Assembly: GCA_016722295.1 (NCBI GenBank)
Contig: JADKGL010000026.1
Coordinates: forward strand, 186,001-250,000
Source: Saprospiraceae bacterium
GTDB lineage: Bacteria; Bacteroidota; Bacteroidia; Chitinophagales; Saprospiraceae
Reading direction: 5' to 3'
DNA: 64,000 nucleotides
The position numbers and the translations under genes were made by a program. The notes under the pieces are model-generated. The model made no database searches. It was given only the letters and a program-made list of their open reading frames with translations, and was not told the DNA's origin. Shown one piece after another: positions 9,559 to 18,819 of the stretch (position 1 is its first letter; each line of letters begins with the position of its first letter).

Positions 9559-11100
9559 CTAAAGCTTTACAAATTTTTGTTGGTATTTAGAACTTCCTTG
9601 AGATAATAATATGAAATATATACCTGATGGAAATAGACTAACATTATATTGATGGCTTGATTTGCTGATATTTATGAATTCAGATAACAGTAACCTACCA
9701 TCACTATGGTAAAGAGAAATTGTAGCTTCACCATGCATTTTATTTTCAAACTCAATATTGATCATGTCTATGGTTGTTGATGGATGGATCATAAGTGGTA
9801 AGGTATTTTCCTTTTCAACTATACTTGAGATACAATCAGAGTTAAGGCATCCTTTCAAATCTACTTGCATCATCCAAAACTTATTTCTAGTTTCGGTGGC
9901 ATCGTAGATATTTCCAGATAAAAGATAATATCCGTATGGAGTTGGAGTTATAGATTGAATATTTGTTTTTGTAATTTTGTGATTATTTTGATTTATAGGT
10001 TTGTAAGTACGAAACCAATTAATCTCCCCTTCATTTGAGCTATGATGTAAAAAACTAAATGGCTCAGATTGAATTGAAGCATTACCACAGACAAGCAGTC
10101 CATTTAAATCAACTGAAGGTTTCAGAGAAGTAACATTAGGTTCTAAAATTTCTACAGCGGGGTGAGTGACACAGACACCACTTTTAATATTAGAAATACT
10201 TCTATCTAGAATATTTACACTGATATGATTTAGCTGTACACAATCCGGAATTCCTTGTGTGTTCATTCCCAAAAAGCAGAGTTCTCCAAATGCATTTAAG
10301 GTCATATTCTTCCAAATTAATGCAGCATTTTTTACTTGAAATTCTTTGTGGCTAATAACCTTGCCTGCTATGTCTACATGAGTTTGAAAAATATAATTTG
10401 GATATTTCATGCTTTCAATAATTCCAGATAAAACAAAACTAGTGTCGGGAAGCATTTTAAAATGTTTGATATTTGCACCGAGTAAAGTGTCAACTACTTC
10501 TATTAATTTATTGGATTTTTTTATTGGATCGATAAGTCGAATAGTAAAAAGTCCATTTGTCAAACCAGTTCCTGAAAAATTTCTGTAAATGCCCAATCCT
10601 TCAGCAATAGCAATAAGTCCATTATCATAATCCATTAAATAGGAGTTAATGTTTGAATCAAAGGGAATCCCAGTGAGTCCAATTGGCGTAACACTATTTG
10701 TGTTTACATTATACAATGCGACAAAAGAAGTTTGGTCAAAATTTCCCTCGTTGCATAAAAAGACAATAAGAGAATCATTAAGTAATATGGATTGATAATT
10801 CATGTTGTCAATAGAAAAAGAAAAGTTGGGAATTCCATTGTACAAAATATATTTTGCATCAATTAGATTTCCAAAGTAATCAAATTTACTAACAAATAAT
10901 TTCTCATCTGTTTGATTAAAACCGCCGATTGTATCCGTATCACCAAAAACAAGAATATCGTGTTCACGAGGTACAACTACTTTAGCTGATGTCCCCAGAC
11001 TTTTAAAAGGAAGATTAGGTACAATATTAAAATATTGAGCTTGAGCGTTTAAACAAAAAAATAACAATACAATTAAAATGAGGTAATTCACATTCTTCAT
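9559..11100 (-). CDS. T9SS type A sorting domain protein of unknown function
   Basis: 513-residue secreted protein. The N-terminus is a signal peptide (MKNVNYLILIVLLFFCLNAQA). Most of the body resembles a kelch/WD-like series of beta strands containing phrases such as DILVFGDTDTIGGF and GYYLLSGNIYD, but I cannot assign a named domain with confidence. The last 80 residues form a T9SS type A sorting domain (INIEFENKMHGEATISLYHSDGRLL, then PSGIYFILL and the final KFVKL). It is therefore predicted to cross the outer membrane through T9SS and be released or anchored. It is probably transcribed alone. No catalytic motif was seen. Confidence 0.85.
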   Translation of the reverse strand: MKNVNYLILIVLLFFCLNAQAQYFNIVPNLPFKSLGTSAKVVVPREHDILVFGDTDTIGGFNQTDEKLFVSKFDYFGNLIDAKYILYNGIPNFSFSIDNMNYQSILLNDSLIVFLCNEGNFDQTSFVALYNVNTNSVTPIGLTGIPFDSNINSYLMDYDNGLIAIAEGLGIYRNFSGTGLTNGLFTIRLIDPIKKSNKLIEVVDTLLGANIKHFKMLPDTSFVLSGIIESMKYPNYIFQTHVDIAGKVISHKEFQVKNAALIWKNMTLNAFGELCFLGMNTQGIPDCVQLNHISVNILDRSISNIKSGVCVTHPAVEILEPNVTSLKPSVDLNGLLVCGNASIQSEPFSFLHHSSNEGEINWFRTYKPINQNNHKITKTNIQSITPTPYGYYLLSGNIYDATETRNKFWMMQVDLKGCLNSDCISSIVEKENTLPLMIHPSTTIDMINIEFENKMHGEATISLYHSDGRLLLSEFINISKSSHQYNVSLFPSGIYFILLSQGSSKYQQKFVKL

Positions 11101-11260
11101 AATAAGGTTTCATTTGATGAACAAAGTTAAGCAATTTTTTTTTGTATAATGGGATATTTTCTTTTAGAGATTAAATTTTATATAAATTGCAGAATTTCAG
11201 TTTTTTATATATTTTAATTTAAAGAAAAATTTCGAATTCACAAGCAAAGAAAAGCACAGC

Positions 11261-12256
11261 ATGGAAGACGATAGAAAAAGGCACCATATTGATTTGGCGC
11301 TAGAAGCTAAAACGACAAAGCAAACATTAGATACAAGATTTGAATATGATCCGATCCATGCAATCCACCCTATTTCTAATAGTGAGCAAGCACTTGAATT
11401 TGGAGCTTACATATTAAAATTTCCAATTTGGATCTCAAGTATGACTGGAGGAACAGAATTGGCAAAAGATATAAATACAAACTTAGCCAAAGCCTGTGGT
11501 GAATTTGGTTTAGGTATGGGTTTGGGTTCATGTCGAAAATTAATTGAAAACCCTGCTTTAATTTCAGAGTATGATGTAAAGCAATATATGGAACATCAGC
11601 CCTTATTTGCTAATATTGGGATAGCTCAACTAGAACAATATATACAAGAAAAGAAATTGGTTTTACTTTCTGAGTTATTGAAGAGACTTCGCGCAGATGG
11701 TTTGATCATTCATGTGAATCCTTTACAAGAGTGGATGCAGAAAGAAGGTGATCGATTTCAACAGCGCCCTATCGATACAATTAAAAAAACAATGGATCAA
11801 TTATCTTGTCACATTATTGTAAAAGAAGTTGGGCAAGGTATGGGTATGAATTCATTAAAAGCATTGTTTCAATTACCGCTTTTGGCTATAGAATTTGGAG
11901 CTTATGGAGGGACGAATTTTTCAAAATTGGAAACTATGCGGTATTCAGATCAATATACATTAGATCAATTGGCATTGAATCATGTAGGTCATGATGCACA
12001 AGAAATGTTAGAGTATTGCAACGAGATTTTTTCTTCACAAAAAGTAGATCGAAAATTTAGATTGATTATTTCTGGTGGGATTCAAACGGTATTAGATGGA
12101 TTTTACTTGATCTCGAAGAGTAAAATTCCAGCAGTCTATGGTCAAGCTTCAGCCTTTTTAAAATATGCAAGAATAAGTTATGAATCACTTCAACAATATC
12201 TCATAGCGCACACACAGACTTTTATGGCCGCAAAACAATTTCTAAGAATCAAATAG
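11261..12256 (+). CDS. fni: type 2 isopentenyl-diphosphate delta-isomerase
   Basis: 331-residue FMN- and NADPH-dependent enzyme that interconverts isopentenyl and dimethylallyl diphosphate, the last step before prenyl chain building. Family marks are RKRHHIDLAL at the N-terminus, SSMTGGT (residues 59-65), GLGSCRKLIEN and the TIM-barrel glycine segments EFGAYGGTNF and IISGGIQT. Length is typical for type 2 enzymes and it is unrelated to the type 1 Nudix isomerase. The next gene, HMG-CoA reductase, begins 4 bases after the stop, so the two are almost certainly one operon dedicated to mevalonate-derived isoprenoids. Confidence 0.95.
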   Translation: MEDDRKRHHIDLALEAKTTKQTLDTRFEYDPIHAIHPISNSEQALEFGAYILKFPIWISSMTGGTELAKDINTNLAKACGEFGLGMGLGSCRKLIENPALISEYDVKQYMEHQPLFANIGIAQLEQYIQEKKLVLLSELLKRLRADGLIIHVNPLQEWMQKEGDRFQQRPIDTIKKTMDQLSCHIIVKEVGQGMGMNSLKALFQLPLLAIEFGAYGGTNFSKLETMRYSDQYTLDQLALNHVGHDAQEMLEYCNEIFSSQKVDRKFRLIISGGIQTVLDGFYLISKSKIPAVYGQASAFLKYARISYESLQQYLIAHTQTFMAAKQFLRIK

Positions 12257-12260
12257 AAAC

Positions 12261-13595
12261 ATGGAAGGGGAAAAAAACAAAAATGGATCAAAGTCAATCT
12301 CAGGATTTTCAAAACTCAATAAAAGAGGTAAGATAAAATGGATGGTTGAAAATTTTTTTAAAGATCCAGAAAGTGTGATGCATGAATTGATGAGTTATTG
12401 GCATAGAAATGAAGCGCAACAAAAAATATTGGATGGATTTGCAGAAAACACAATTAGTAATTTCCCAATGCCATTTAGCGTGGCTCCCAATTTTTTTATA
12501 AATGGAAAGACCTATTGCGTTCCGATGGTAATAGAAGAAAGTTCAGTAGTTGCCGCAGCAAGTTCAGCGGCAAAGTATTGGATGGATCGAGGTGGAATAC
12601 AAGCAAAAATATTAGGCGTAGAAAAACTAGGGCAAATACACTTTCGATGGTTAGGCGATCCAAAAGAATTAGAAAAAAACAAATCAGAGTTACAAAAGAA
12701 AATGCTTCATGATGCGAATGAAATAATGAAAAAAATGGTCGCTCGTGGAGGAGGTGTAAAAGAAATAAAATTGATTGAAGTAGATGCTTCAAATCACCTT
12801 TATCAATGGCTTATAAGTTTTAATACTTGTAATTCAATGGGTGCGAATTTTATGAATTCTTGTTTAGAGTCTTTCAGTATTTCATTTGAAAATTTTATAG
12901 AAGAGAAAAAATATTCAAAGCAGATTGATGGTGAATTAGAACTTATTATGTCTATCTTATCTAATTACACTCCGCAATGTCTTGTGCGTGCTGAAGTAAG
13001 TTGTTTGATCAAAGATTTGGGCGAATTTGCAGGAGGAATGTCTGCACAATTATTTGCAGAAAAATTTCATGCAGCCATTCGCATAGCGGAATTAGATAGT
13101 TATAGGGCCGTCACCCATAATAAAGGAATATTCAACGGTATCGATGCAGTAGTGATTGCGACAGCCAATGATTTTCGAGCAATAGAAGCTTGTGGACATG
13201 CATATGCTGCAAGAGATGGCAAATATCGCAGTTTGAGTAAATGTAGTATTGATGATGGCGTCTTTCGATTTTGGCTCGATATACCATTAGCATTAGGCAC
13301 TGTTGGTGGACTTACTTCATTACACCCAATTGCAAAACGTTCACTTGAATTATTAGAAAATCCAAATGCAGAAGAACTCATGATGATCACAGCTTCAACA
13401 GGTCTAGCGCAAAATTTTGCAGCTGTGAGATCATTAGTCACGACTGGAATACAAAAAGGGCATATGAAAATGCATTTGACGAATATCTTACAACAATTCC
13501 ATGCAACAGAATCTGAGATGGCTCAAGCTGAAATTTATTTTCAAAATAATTCTGTGACATATACAGCGGTCAGAGAATTTTTAGGAAAAACGTAG
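12261..13595 (+). CDS. mvaA: class II hydroxymethylglutaryl-CoA reductase
   Basis: 444-residue soluble enzyme that interconverts HMG-CoA and mevalonate. It is the class II form: no membrane anchor and a sequence close to Pseudomonas/Staphylococcus-type MvaA. Likely catalytic residues are the Glu at 92-93 (EESSVVAAAS), Lys288 (THNKG), Asp304 (ATANDFRA) and His401 (KGHM). The nucleotide-binding motif usually written DAMGAN is here NSMGAN (191-196), an Asp-to-Asn change. Tight coupling to the IPP isomerase and the use of mevalonate by other Bacteroidota favour the biosynthetic direction. Cofactor preference (NADH or NADPH) cannot be read reliably. Confidence 0.95.
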   Translation: MEGEKNKNGSKSISGFSKLNKRGKIKWMVENFFKDPESVMHELMSYWHRNEAQQKILDGFAENTISNFPMPFSVAPNFFINGKTYCVPMVIEESSVVAAASSAAKYWMDRGGIQAKILGVEKLGQIHFRWLGDPKELEKNKSELQKKMLHDANEIMKKMVARGGGVKEIKLIEVDASNHLYQWLISFNTCNSMGANFMNSCLESFSISFENFIEEKKYSKQIDGELELIMSILSNYTPQCLVRAEVSCLIKDLGEFAGGMSAQLFAEKFHAAIRIAELDSYRAVTHNKGIFNGIDAVVIATANDFRAIEACGHAYAARDGKYRSLSKCSIDDGVFRFWLDIPLALGTVGGLTSLHPIAKRSLELLENPNAEELMMITASTGLAQNFAAVRSLVTTGIQKGHMKMHLTNILQQFHATESEMAQAEIYFQNNSVTYTAVREFLGKT

Positions 13596-13629
13596 TGTAG
13601 CTCTTCGTAAAACAACTGTTTTTTTGTAA

Positions 13630-14517
13630 TTATCTTAATACAACAATTTTCATTTTGATATCTGTCTCTGGTCTATCTCCTCTTGAGGTAGAAGTTGAAG
13701 CAATTTTATCAATCACATCGAGTCCATCAATGACTTCACCAAACACAGTGTATTCCATATCGAGAAAAGGGGTACCACCATTTTCCTCATATATTTTTTT
13801 CTGAGCCTCTGTATATTTTATTCCTTTTTGATCTTCAATTCTATTGATCGCATTCGCATTTTGTTTTGCTCCATGAACTATATAGAATTGAGAACCTGAG
13901 GATTTTTTTTCCGGATTAACTTGATCGCCAGTTCTTGCAGCGGCTAATGCTCCTTTTTTATGTATAAGATCTTTATTGAATTCCGCAGGAATTGTATAAT
14001 TAGGTCCACCTGAGCCAAGCTGTGTTCCAGGTGAAGCATTTTTCGAATTGGGATCACCTCCTTGAATCATAAAGTTATTTATTACACGATGGAAGATAAG
14101 ATCATTGTAGTATCCTTGATCTGCTAATTTCAGAATATTGTCTCTGTGCAACGGTGTTTCGTGATATAATTTGACAAGCATATTTCCTAAGCTTGTTTCT
14201 ATTTGAATCAGACACTCTTCTGATGGATTGATTTGGATAGACATTTTACTTATTTTAGTTTTGTTGTTTTTAATTGTTTTAAGACTTACATGGTGTTCTC
14301 CAGATTTTATAAATCGATGTGTTGGATTTTTTTCATTTGAAGTATAACCATCGCCAAAGTTCCACTCAACTTGATCGCAAACGATATGATCAGAAGTAAA
14401 TTTTATTTTTTCAGATAGGTTTGCCTTCGTTTTATCTGCATGAGGCACAGCGATTTTAGGCGAACAAGAATGTAATACAAATTGAATAAAAAAAATTCCT
14501 ATGAATATTTTTTTCAT
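13630..14517 (-). CDS. PKD-domain lipoprotein fused to cyclophilin peptidyl-prolyl isomerase
   Basis: 295-residue lipoprotein with a lipobox at Cys18 (FVLHSC). A PKD-type Ig domain (about 40-95, WNFGDGYTSNEKNPTHRF) is followed by a full cyclophilin isomerase domain (about 103-295) with FHRVINNFMIQGGDP, GSGGPNYTIPAEF and GSQFYIVHG. It probably assists folding of periplasmic or outer-membrane proteins, tethered to a membrane. It is the last gene of a unit with another cyclophilin lipoprotein 34 bases upstream. The two catalytic domains are similar, indicating tandem duplication; the PKD insertion is unique to this copy. Confidence 0.93.
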   Translation of the reverse strand: MKKIFIGIFFIQFVLHSCSPKIAVPHADKTKANLSEKIKFTSDHIVCDQVEWNFGDGYTSNEKNPTHRFIKSGEHHVSLKTIKNNKTKISKMSIQINPSEECLIQIETSLGNMLVKLYHETPLHRDNILKLADQGYYNDLIFHRVINNFMIQGGDPNSKNASPGTQLGSGGPNYTIPAEFNKDLIHKKGALAAARTGDQVNPEKKSSGSQFYIVHGAKQNANAINRIEDQKGIKYTEAQKKIYEENGGTPFLDMEYTVFGEVIDGLDVIDKIASTSTSRGDRPETDIKMKIVVLR

Positions 14518-14551
14518 GTTAAAAATTACCTATAATTTTACTTTAATAAAC

Positions 14552-15202
14552 TTATTTTATTTTCATAGTAACATCTTTGAAGGGACGATTGTTTGAATCT
14601 GTTTGTGAGGCAGCAATTTTATCAATGACATCCAATCCTTCGATCACTTCACCAAAGACAGTATAATCTCCATCCAAAAAAGGAGTACCTCCAATTGTTG
14701 AATATTTTTTAGTTTCTTCTTCTGTATAGCTGAATCCTTTTTGTGCCGAAAGCATTTGCAACTGTGCAGGACTTATAATATCTCCTTGAACAATATAAAA
14801 CTGTGAACCAGAAGACTTTTTATCTGGATTACCAGGGCCACCAGTTCTAGCAGCCGCCAATGCACCTTTAAAATGCTTTTTGCCAATTTCAGCAGGGATT
14901 AAATAACCAGGACCACCACTTCCAAGCATTACTCCTGTGGCAGCTCCTTTTGATTGTGGATCACCACCTTGAATCATGAACTTATTAATCACACGATGAA
15001 AAAGCAAATCATTATAATAACCTTCCTTTGCCAACTTCAAAAAATTAGCTTTGTGCTGCGGAGTAGAATCATATAATTTTACTTTCATCGTACCGAATGG
15101 CGTTTCAATAGTTGCATCTGCTCCAGATTTTTGAGTGGCTTTTGTAGCGCATGAACTCATTAAAATTATGGATAAAAAACTTAAGATGATAATCTTTTTC
15201 AT
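14552..15202 (-). CDS. cyclophilin-type peptidyl-prolyl isomerase lipoprotein
   Basis: 216-residue lipoprotein with a lipobox at Cys18 (IILMSSC). One cyclophilin domain fills residues 32-216: FHRVINKFMIQGGDP, GSGGPGYLIPAEIG, SGSQFYIVQGD and a C-terminal DYTVFGEVIEGLDVIDKIA. The arginine of FHR and the Gln/Phe of the active site are present, so activity is expected. Subcellular site: periplasmic face of a membrane. It sits 3 bases after a small conserved gene and 34 bases before the PKD-fused paralogue; all three are likely one transcript. Confidence 0.94.
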   Translation of the reverse strand: MKKIIILSFLSIILMSSCATKATQKSGADATIETPFGTMKVKLYDSTPQHKANFLKLAKEGYYNDLLFHRVINKFMIQGGDPQSKGAATGVMLGSGGPGYLIPAEIGKKHFKGALAAARTGGPGNPDKKSSGSQFYIVQGDIISPAQLQMLSAQKGFSYTEEETKKYSTIGGTPFLDGDYTVFGEVIEGLDVIDKIAASQTDSNNRPFKDVTMKIK

Positions 15203-15205
15203 GAT

Positions 15206-15571
15206 CTATTCTTTGAAATCTTGAGGAAAATTTGTTTTAAAATATTCTGAAATTAACTCTTTGATTAAAATTTCTTGATCTTTAACACCTTTTACAGTAA
15301 AAGGTTTGATCATTTCATAATGGGGCCAACCATCCTGGTCTCTTCCTATGAATGAATAATATTCTCTTTGTGAGAGCAACTGACAGGTTGCCACATGCAT
15401 TAAGTCTTGTTTTTCTTCTTTTGTAAAGCCTTCGGGTTTAATTAAACCAAGCTCTTGAATTCCAATTAGTAGTAATATTGCATTCAGGTCAGGCAATTCT
15501 GATCGATTCATTCTCTCTTTTACAAAATGCCTTACCCTAAGCCATTCAAAATCTAATGCCCAAGTATCCAT
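15206..15571 (-). CDS. conserved small protein of unknown function
   Basis: 121-residue protein without signal peptide or membrane segment. It is rich in acidic and aromatic residues, with WALDFEWLRVRHFVKERMN at the start and a second conserved-looking block REYYSFIGRDQDGWPHYE in the middle. I do not recognise a named domain. The ATG at 15571 and the 3-base gap to the cyclophilin gene argue that it is real and cotranscribed with it. Function unknown; a role in peptide maturation is only guilt by association. Confidence 0.8.
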   Translation of the reverse strand: MDTWALDFEWLRVRHFVKERMNRSELPDLNAILLLIGIQELGLIKPEGFTKEEKQDLMHVATCQLLSQREYYSFIGRDQDGWPHYEMIKPFTVKGVKDQEILIKELISEYFKTNFPQDFKE

Positions 15572-15658
15572 AACTTTTGCAAAAGTAAAAAATAGTCAGG
15601 AAAATTTGTAATATTTTAAAATGCTAAGAAATAATGATTTCGAGGTTAGTAAGGAAAT

Positions 15659-16897
15659 CTACATTGTCTTTTCAAATGGGTTGTTATCGCTTTGTTTGAA
15701 TTTTGTCAAAGAGATTAAAAGTAAAATTAACCAAAATTGACGGAAGTTCAAAATATCAGTATTCATCGAAATTAATAGATAAAATAGAATTAGTAGCGTA
15801 ATGCTATCCCATCGATTTTTCATTTGAAAATATATGGCGAAACACAATAAAAGTAAACACAAGCAACCAATGATGCCATTTTCTGCAAATTGCCCAAACC
15901 AAGTACTATGTGGATCGTATATAGGCAGTGAGTTCCGAATGTTAAGCTCTGAACGATGATTGCTATAATATTCTCCAAAACAAGAGGAACCGACACCGAT
16001 TATTGGATTTTTTAAACCACATTGTATAGCAATTTCTTTTAATTCTGTATAAGAACTTTTAGAAATAGAATATTGGTTAATTTGTGCAATTGTTTCTCCT
16101 GATATATCAGAATTTAATATAGAATTTTTGTTACGAACTAGGAAATGAGTGCCAAAAAAGTAAAGAAATAAAAGCAAGAATATTGAGAAGAGATAGATAT
16201 TTTTTAAAACTCTTTTTTTTGGATAATAATATATCAAAAGCAAGGCCAAAAAGACTAAAAATGATTTTGACGCACTACACACTAATCCAATAAGACATAA
16301 AAAAAAATACAATGATTTGTTTATTCCTAAAATTTGATTGTCTTTATTTATAAGAAGAATAAAATAGCTTGTTATAAGAAAGTAAGCCAACATTTCTGGT
16401 GTGCCTAGAAAGGCTCTTCCTCTGGCAATGTCTCCTAAAATTGGGAATCCTGGATAAAACCATGCTAAGGCATTTGTTTGAGAGGAAATACTTGCATGTA
16501 TAAACCCAATAACAGCTAATGGAACTGAAATTAAAAGGATGATTACTAGTGATTTTGAAAATATTTTCAAAAAGTCAAGTTTATAGCTAATACTACTTGC
16601 TCGTATGGTAAAATAAAAGATGAGTAAATATAATTGAATAAAAACCTCATGCATTGCTGCACCACAAGGAGTATTGAGATTTCTAATGATTTCAATAAAG
16701 AAATAAATAAGTATTGCAGTTTCAAGAAATTGAAAATCTGAGAAAATATTTTTCCACGATAACAAAAAAAGAATGGGTAAAATGAATAAAGATATTATCT
16801 CTGGAAAATAAAAATGATCATAGACATTAATATTATAAAATGCCAATGAAGAAATTAATACAAGAATCAAATATTCGCTAATTTTCGCCCACCGCAT
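15659..16897 (-). CDS. O-antigen ligase/polymerase family membrane protein
   Basis: 412-residue polytopic inner-membrane protein with about 10-12 hydrophobic segments. A large periplasmic loop sits near residues 265-330, containing NPIIGVGSSCFGEYY and the family hallmark PHSTWFGQFAENGIIG, which matches Wzy_C (the O-antigen ligase, polymerase and related exporter superfamily). It would join or polymerise lipid-linked glycans at the periplasmic face; which of these cannot be decided. The start codon shares its A with the stop of the upstream lipoprotein (TAATG), indicating translational coupling. No glycosyltransferase cluster is adjacent, unusual for a dedicated Wzy. Confidence 0.85.
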   Translation of the reverse strand: MRWAKISEYLILVLISSLAFYNINVYDHFYFPEIISLFILPILFLLSWKNIFSDFQFLETAILIYFFIEIIRNLNTPCGAAMHEVFIQLYLLIFYFTIRASSISYKLDFLKIFSKSLVIILLISVPLAVIGFIHASISSQTNALAWFYPGFPILGDIARGRAFLGTPEMLAYFLITSYFILLINKDNQILGINKSLYFFLCLIGLVCSASKSFLVFLALLLIYYYPKKRVLKNIYLFSIFLLLFLYFFGTHFLVRNKNSILNSDISGETIAQINQYSISKSSYTELKEIAIQCGLKNPIIGVGSSCFGEYYSNHRSELNIRNSLPIYDPHSTWFGQFAENGIIGCLCLLLLCFAIYFQMKNRWDSITLLILFYLLISMNTDILNFRQFWLILLLISLTKFKQSDNNPFEKTM

Positions 16898-17586
16898 TAA
16901 TTAGTTCTTTCATAAAGTACATCATCTTCTAGTCGAAAACCAACGATTCCTTTTGATTGGTTAAAATAAACTTGAGGCGATTGTGTGCTATTGATATAAA
17001 CATTTTGAAAACTATTTTGAATCACCATAAAATTTGGATAAAATAAATATGATTCCAACTGTTCAGGATAAGTTCTTTGAAAAATAATAATGTTAAGCAG
17101 TGATTCGGTTTCGGAATTTCGGATTCGCTGAATTTTTACAGACAACAAGTCTGCATATAGAATATCAGACGATCGTATTTCTACAATGTTTGTAATGTAA
17201 AGCAAAAATCTTGTTTTGGTATCTATATCCTCAAGGATGGTTTCTAACGTTTGAAATGAATAATCAATATTTACGATTTTACTAGAATCTGTTGAACAGA
17301 AGCTTATTGCTTTTTTGTTTGTGATAGGTAAAGTGACATTTTTGGAAAGACAAATAAATTTTTTTATATCTGCAACTTCATTTTGAAACCGAAGTGTATC
17401 ATTGTGTTCATAGGGAATCCAACGACTACTTTCGGGTGCAATTTTTAACGTTTCAAATACGATTTTTCTATTACAGGGTTCAATATCGGATTCACTAGAA
17501 GTTTTCCTACAAGAGGAAAACAAAACAATTAAGCTAAAGCTTATTTTAAAAAATACCGATAAGTTATAATTTAAAACAGTTAACAT
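16897..17586 (-). CDS. lipoprotein of unknown function, coupled to O-antigen-ligase-like gene
   Basis: 229-residue predicted lipoprotein: hydrophobic segment followed by LFSSC with Cys26. The rest is a soluble, mostly beta-strand protein; no domain recognised. It shows repeated short strands such as KIVNIDYSFQTLETIL and TRFLLYITNIVEIRSSD. Its stop overlaps the start of the downstream membrane protein by one base, so the pair is likely made together and may act together at the envelope. The alternative is an unrelated gene in a compact operon. Confidence 0.78.
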   Translation of the reverse strand: MLTVLNYNLSVFFKISFSLIVLFSSCRKTSSESDIEPCNRKIVFETLKIAPESSRWIPYEHNDTLRFQNEVADIKKFICLSKNVTLPITNKKAISFCSTDSSKIVNIDYSFQTLETILEDIDTKTRFLLYITNIVEIRSSDILYADLLSVKIQRIRNSETESLLNIIIFQRTYPEQLESYLFYPNFMVIQNSFQNVYINSTQSPQVYFNQSKGIVGFRLEDDVLYERTN

Positions 17587-17678
17587 GTTACATATTCAAT
17601 TTAAGTATTTGTTAATACTTGTTGAAAGGTCAAATTTAAATTTAATTTCATTCAAATTTGCAAATAATTCTCATTTTT

Positions 17679-18749
17679 ATGAAGTATAGAAATATTATTT
17701 GCTCAATCTTCTATTTTCTTCTTCTTATTGTGGCTTTTGCTACTTGTAAAGAAGTAAAGAAAGAAACACCAAAGGCAGCAACAGAATCCAACGATTCTCA
17801 AGCGCCAAACCTAGCGATAAGTATAGATGGAAGAATGTTAAAGCCTTGGAATGATACGCCAGAAAATCTTTTGTCTCAAGAAGCAAGAATCAATGAAGGA
17901 CGAAATAATTATTTAAAAAAGAATAATGATATTGAACCATATATTTCATATGTTCGAGATTTTTTAAAAGCAGGAAAAATAGAACATGCGATAAAAATTT
18001 GTGATAAAGGATTTGAAAAATTTCCAGCCCAGACGGATTTACTTGTTTTGAGAGCAGAGGCACAATTAAAAGGAAGACAACTACAATCGGCAATAGATGA
18101 TTGTTGGGATGCAGGAAAGTCTCTTGAGTCTAAAGGCAATTATATGGGTTTGGTAAAACAAACGGGAAAAGATTCCATATTCAATGGATCTGTGGCTTAT
18201 AAAAATTATTTAACACTTTCTGTTGCAATGCAAACTAAAAATGATCTTAGCAATGCAGAGAAAATGTATGAAATAGTTTCGGATTTTTGTACAAATCCAG
18301 ATCTTTATACCCAAACTCATTATTTTCAATACCAATGCTATGCTCGTGCAACTAAAAAAGAAGAGGCAAAAAAACTTTTAGCAAATGTTGAAAAAACAAA
18401 ATCTGTTCTCGCTCCCGCAAAACCATACTTACAATCGTTAGTTTTTTGGAAAGGTGAGTTGACTGAAGCAGAATTAGTAGATTTAAATGTAATTCCTACA
18501 ACTCATGATTTAGCCGAGGATTGGATCATCAAAGCATATGCAGTAGCAGTAAAACAAATGCTAATGAATCAAACAGATGCAGCAAAAGCGACATTGACAA
18601 AAATAGTAACAACTGGTTTTTGGGATTATTATCCATATATTTTAGCAGAAAAGGATTTGGCACAGCTAGGAGGAATTGTATATAAAGAACCTGAGCATGT
18701 TAATCTCAATTCAAATTCAAAGGTTAATATAAAACAAAAGAAAAAATAA
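17679..18749 (+). CDS. TPR-like lipoprotein
   Basis: 356-residue predicted lipoprotein. The ATG at 17679 is preferred over an in-frame TTG 21 bases upstream because it places the hydrophobic segment directly at the N-terminus, with Cys23 in AFATC. Residues about 75-240 contain helical tetratricopeptide-like units (EHAIKICDKGFEKFPAQTD, LSNAEKMYEIVSDF), suggesting a protein-interaction scaffold at the periplasmic side. The C-terminus is basic (KQKKK). It stands alone between divergent and codirectional neighbours. No enzymatic motif. Confidence 0.85.
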   Translation: MKYRNIICSIFYFLLLIVAFATCKEVKKETPKAATESNDSQAPNLAISIDGRMLKPWNDTPENLLSQEARINEGRNNYLKKNNDIEPYISYVRDFLKAGKIEHAIKICDKGFEKFPAQTDLLVLRAEAQLKGRQLQSAIDDCWDAGKSLESKGNYMGLVKQTGKDSIFNGSVAYKNYLTLSVAMQTKNDLSNAEKMYEIVSDFCTNPDLYTQTHYFQYQCYARATKKEEAKKLLANVEKTKSVLAPAKPYLQSLVFWKGELTEAELVDLNVIPTTHDLAEDWIIKAYAVAVKQMLMNQTDAAKATLTKIVTTGFWDYYPYILAEKDLAQLGGIVYKEPEHVNLNSNSKVNIKQKKK

Positions 18750-18819
18750 GTTATTTGGGCTAGTTCTTGAAATAATTCGATTTATACTGGATTCTTTTTT
18801 TTTTCGTTATTTTATTAAT

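Noticed and set aside
12496..12792. Antisense frame inside the HMG-CoA reductase gene
   Set aside because: Leu/Phe-rich shadow of the coding strand; no start context or homology.
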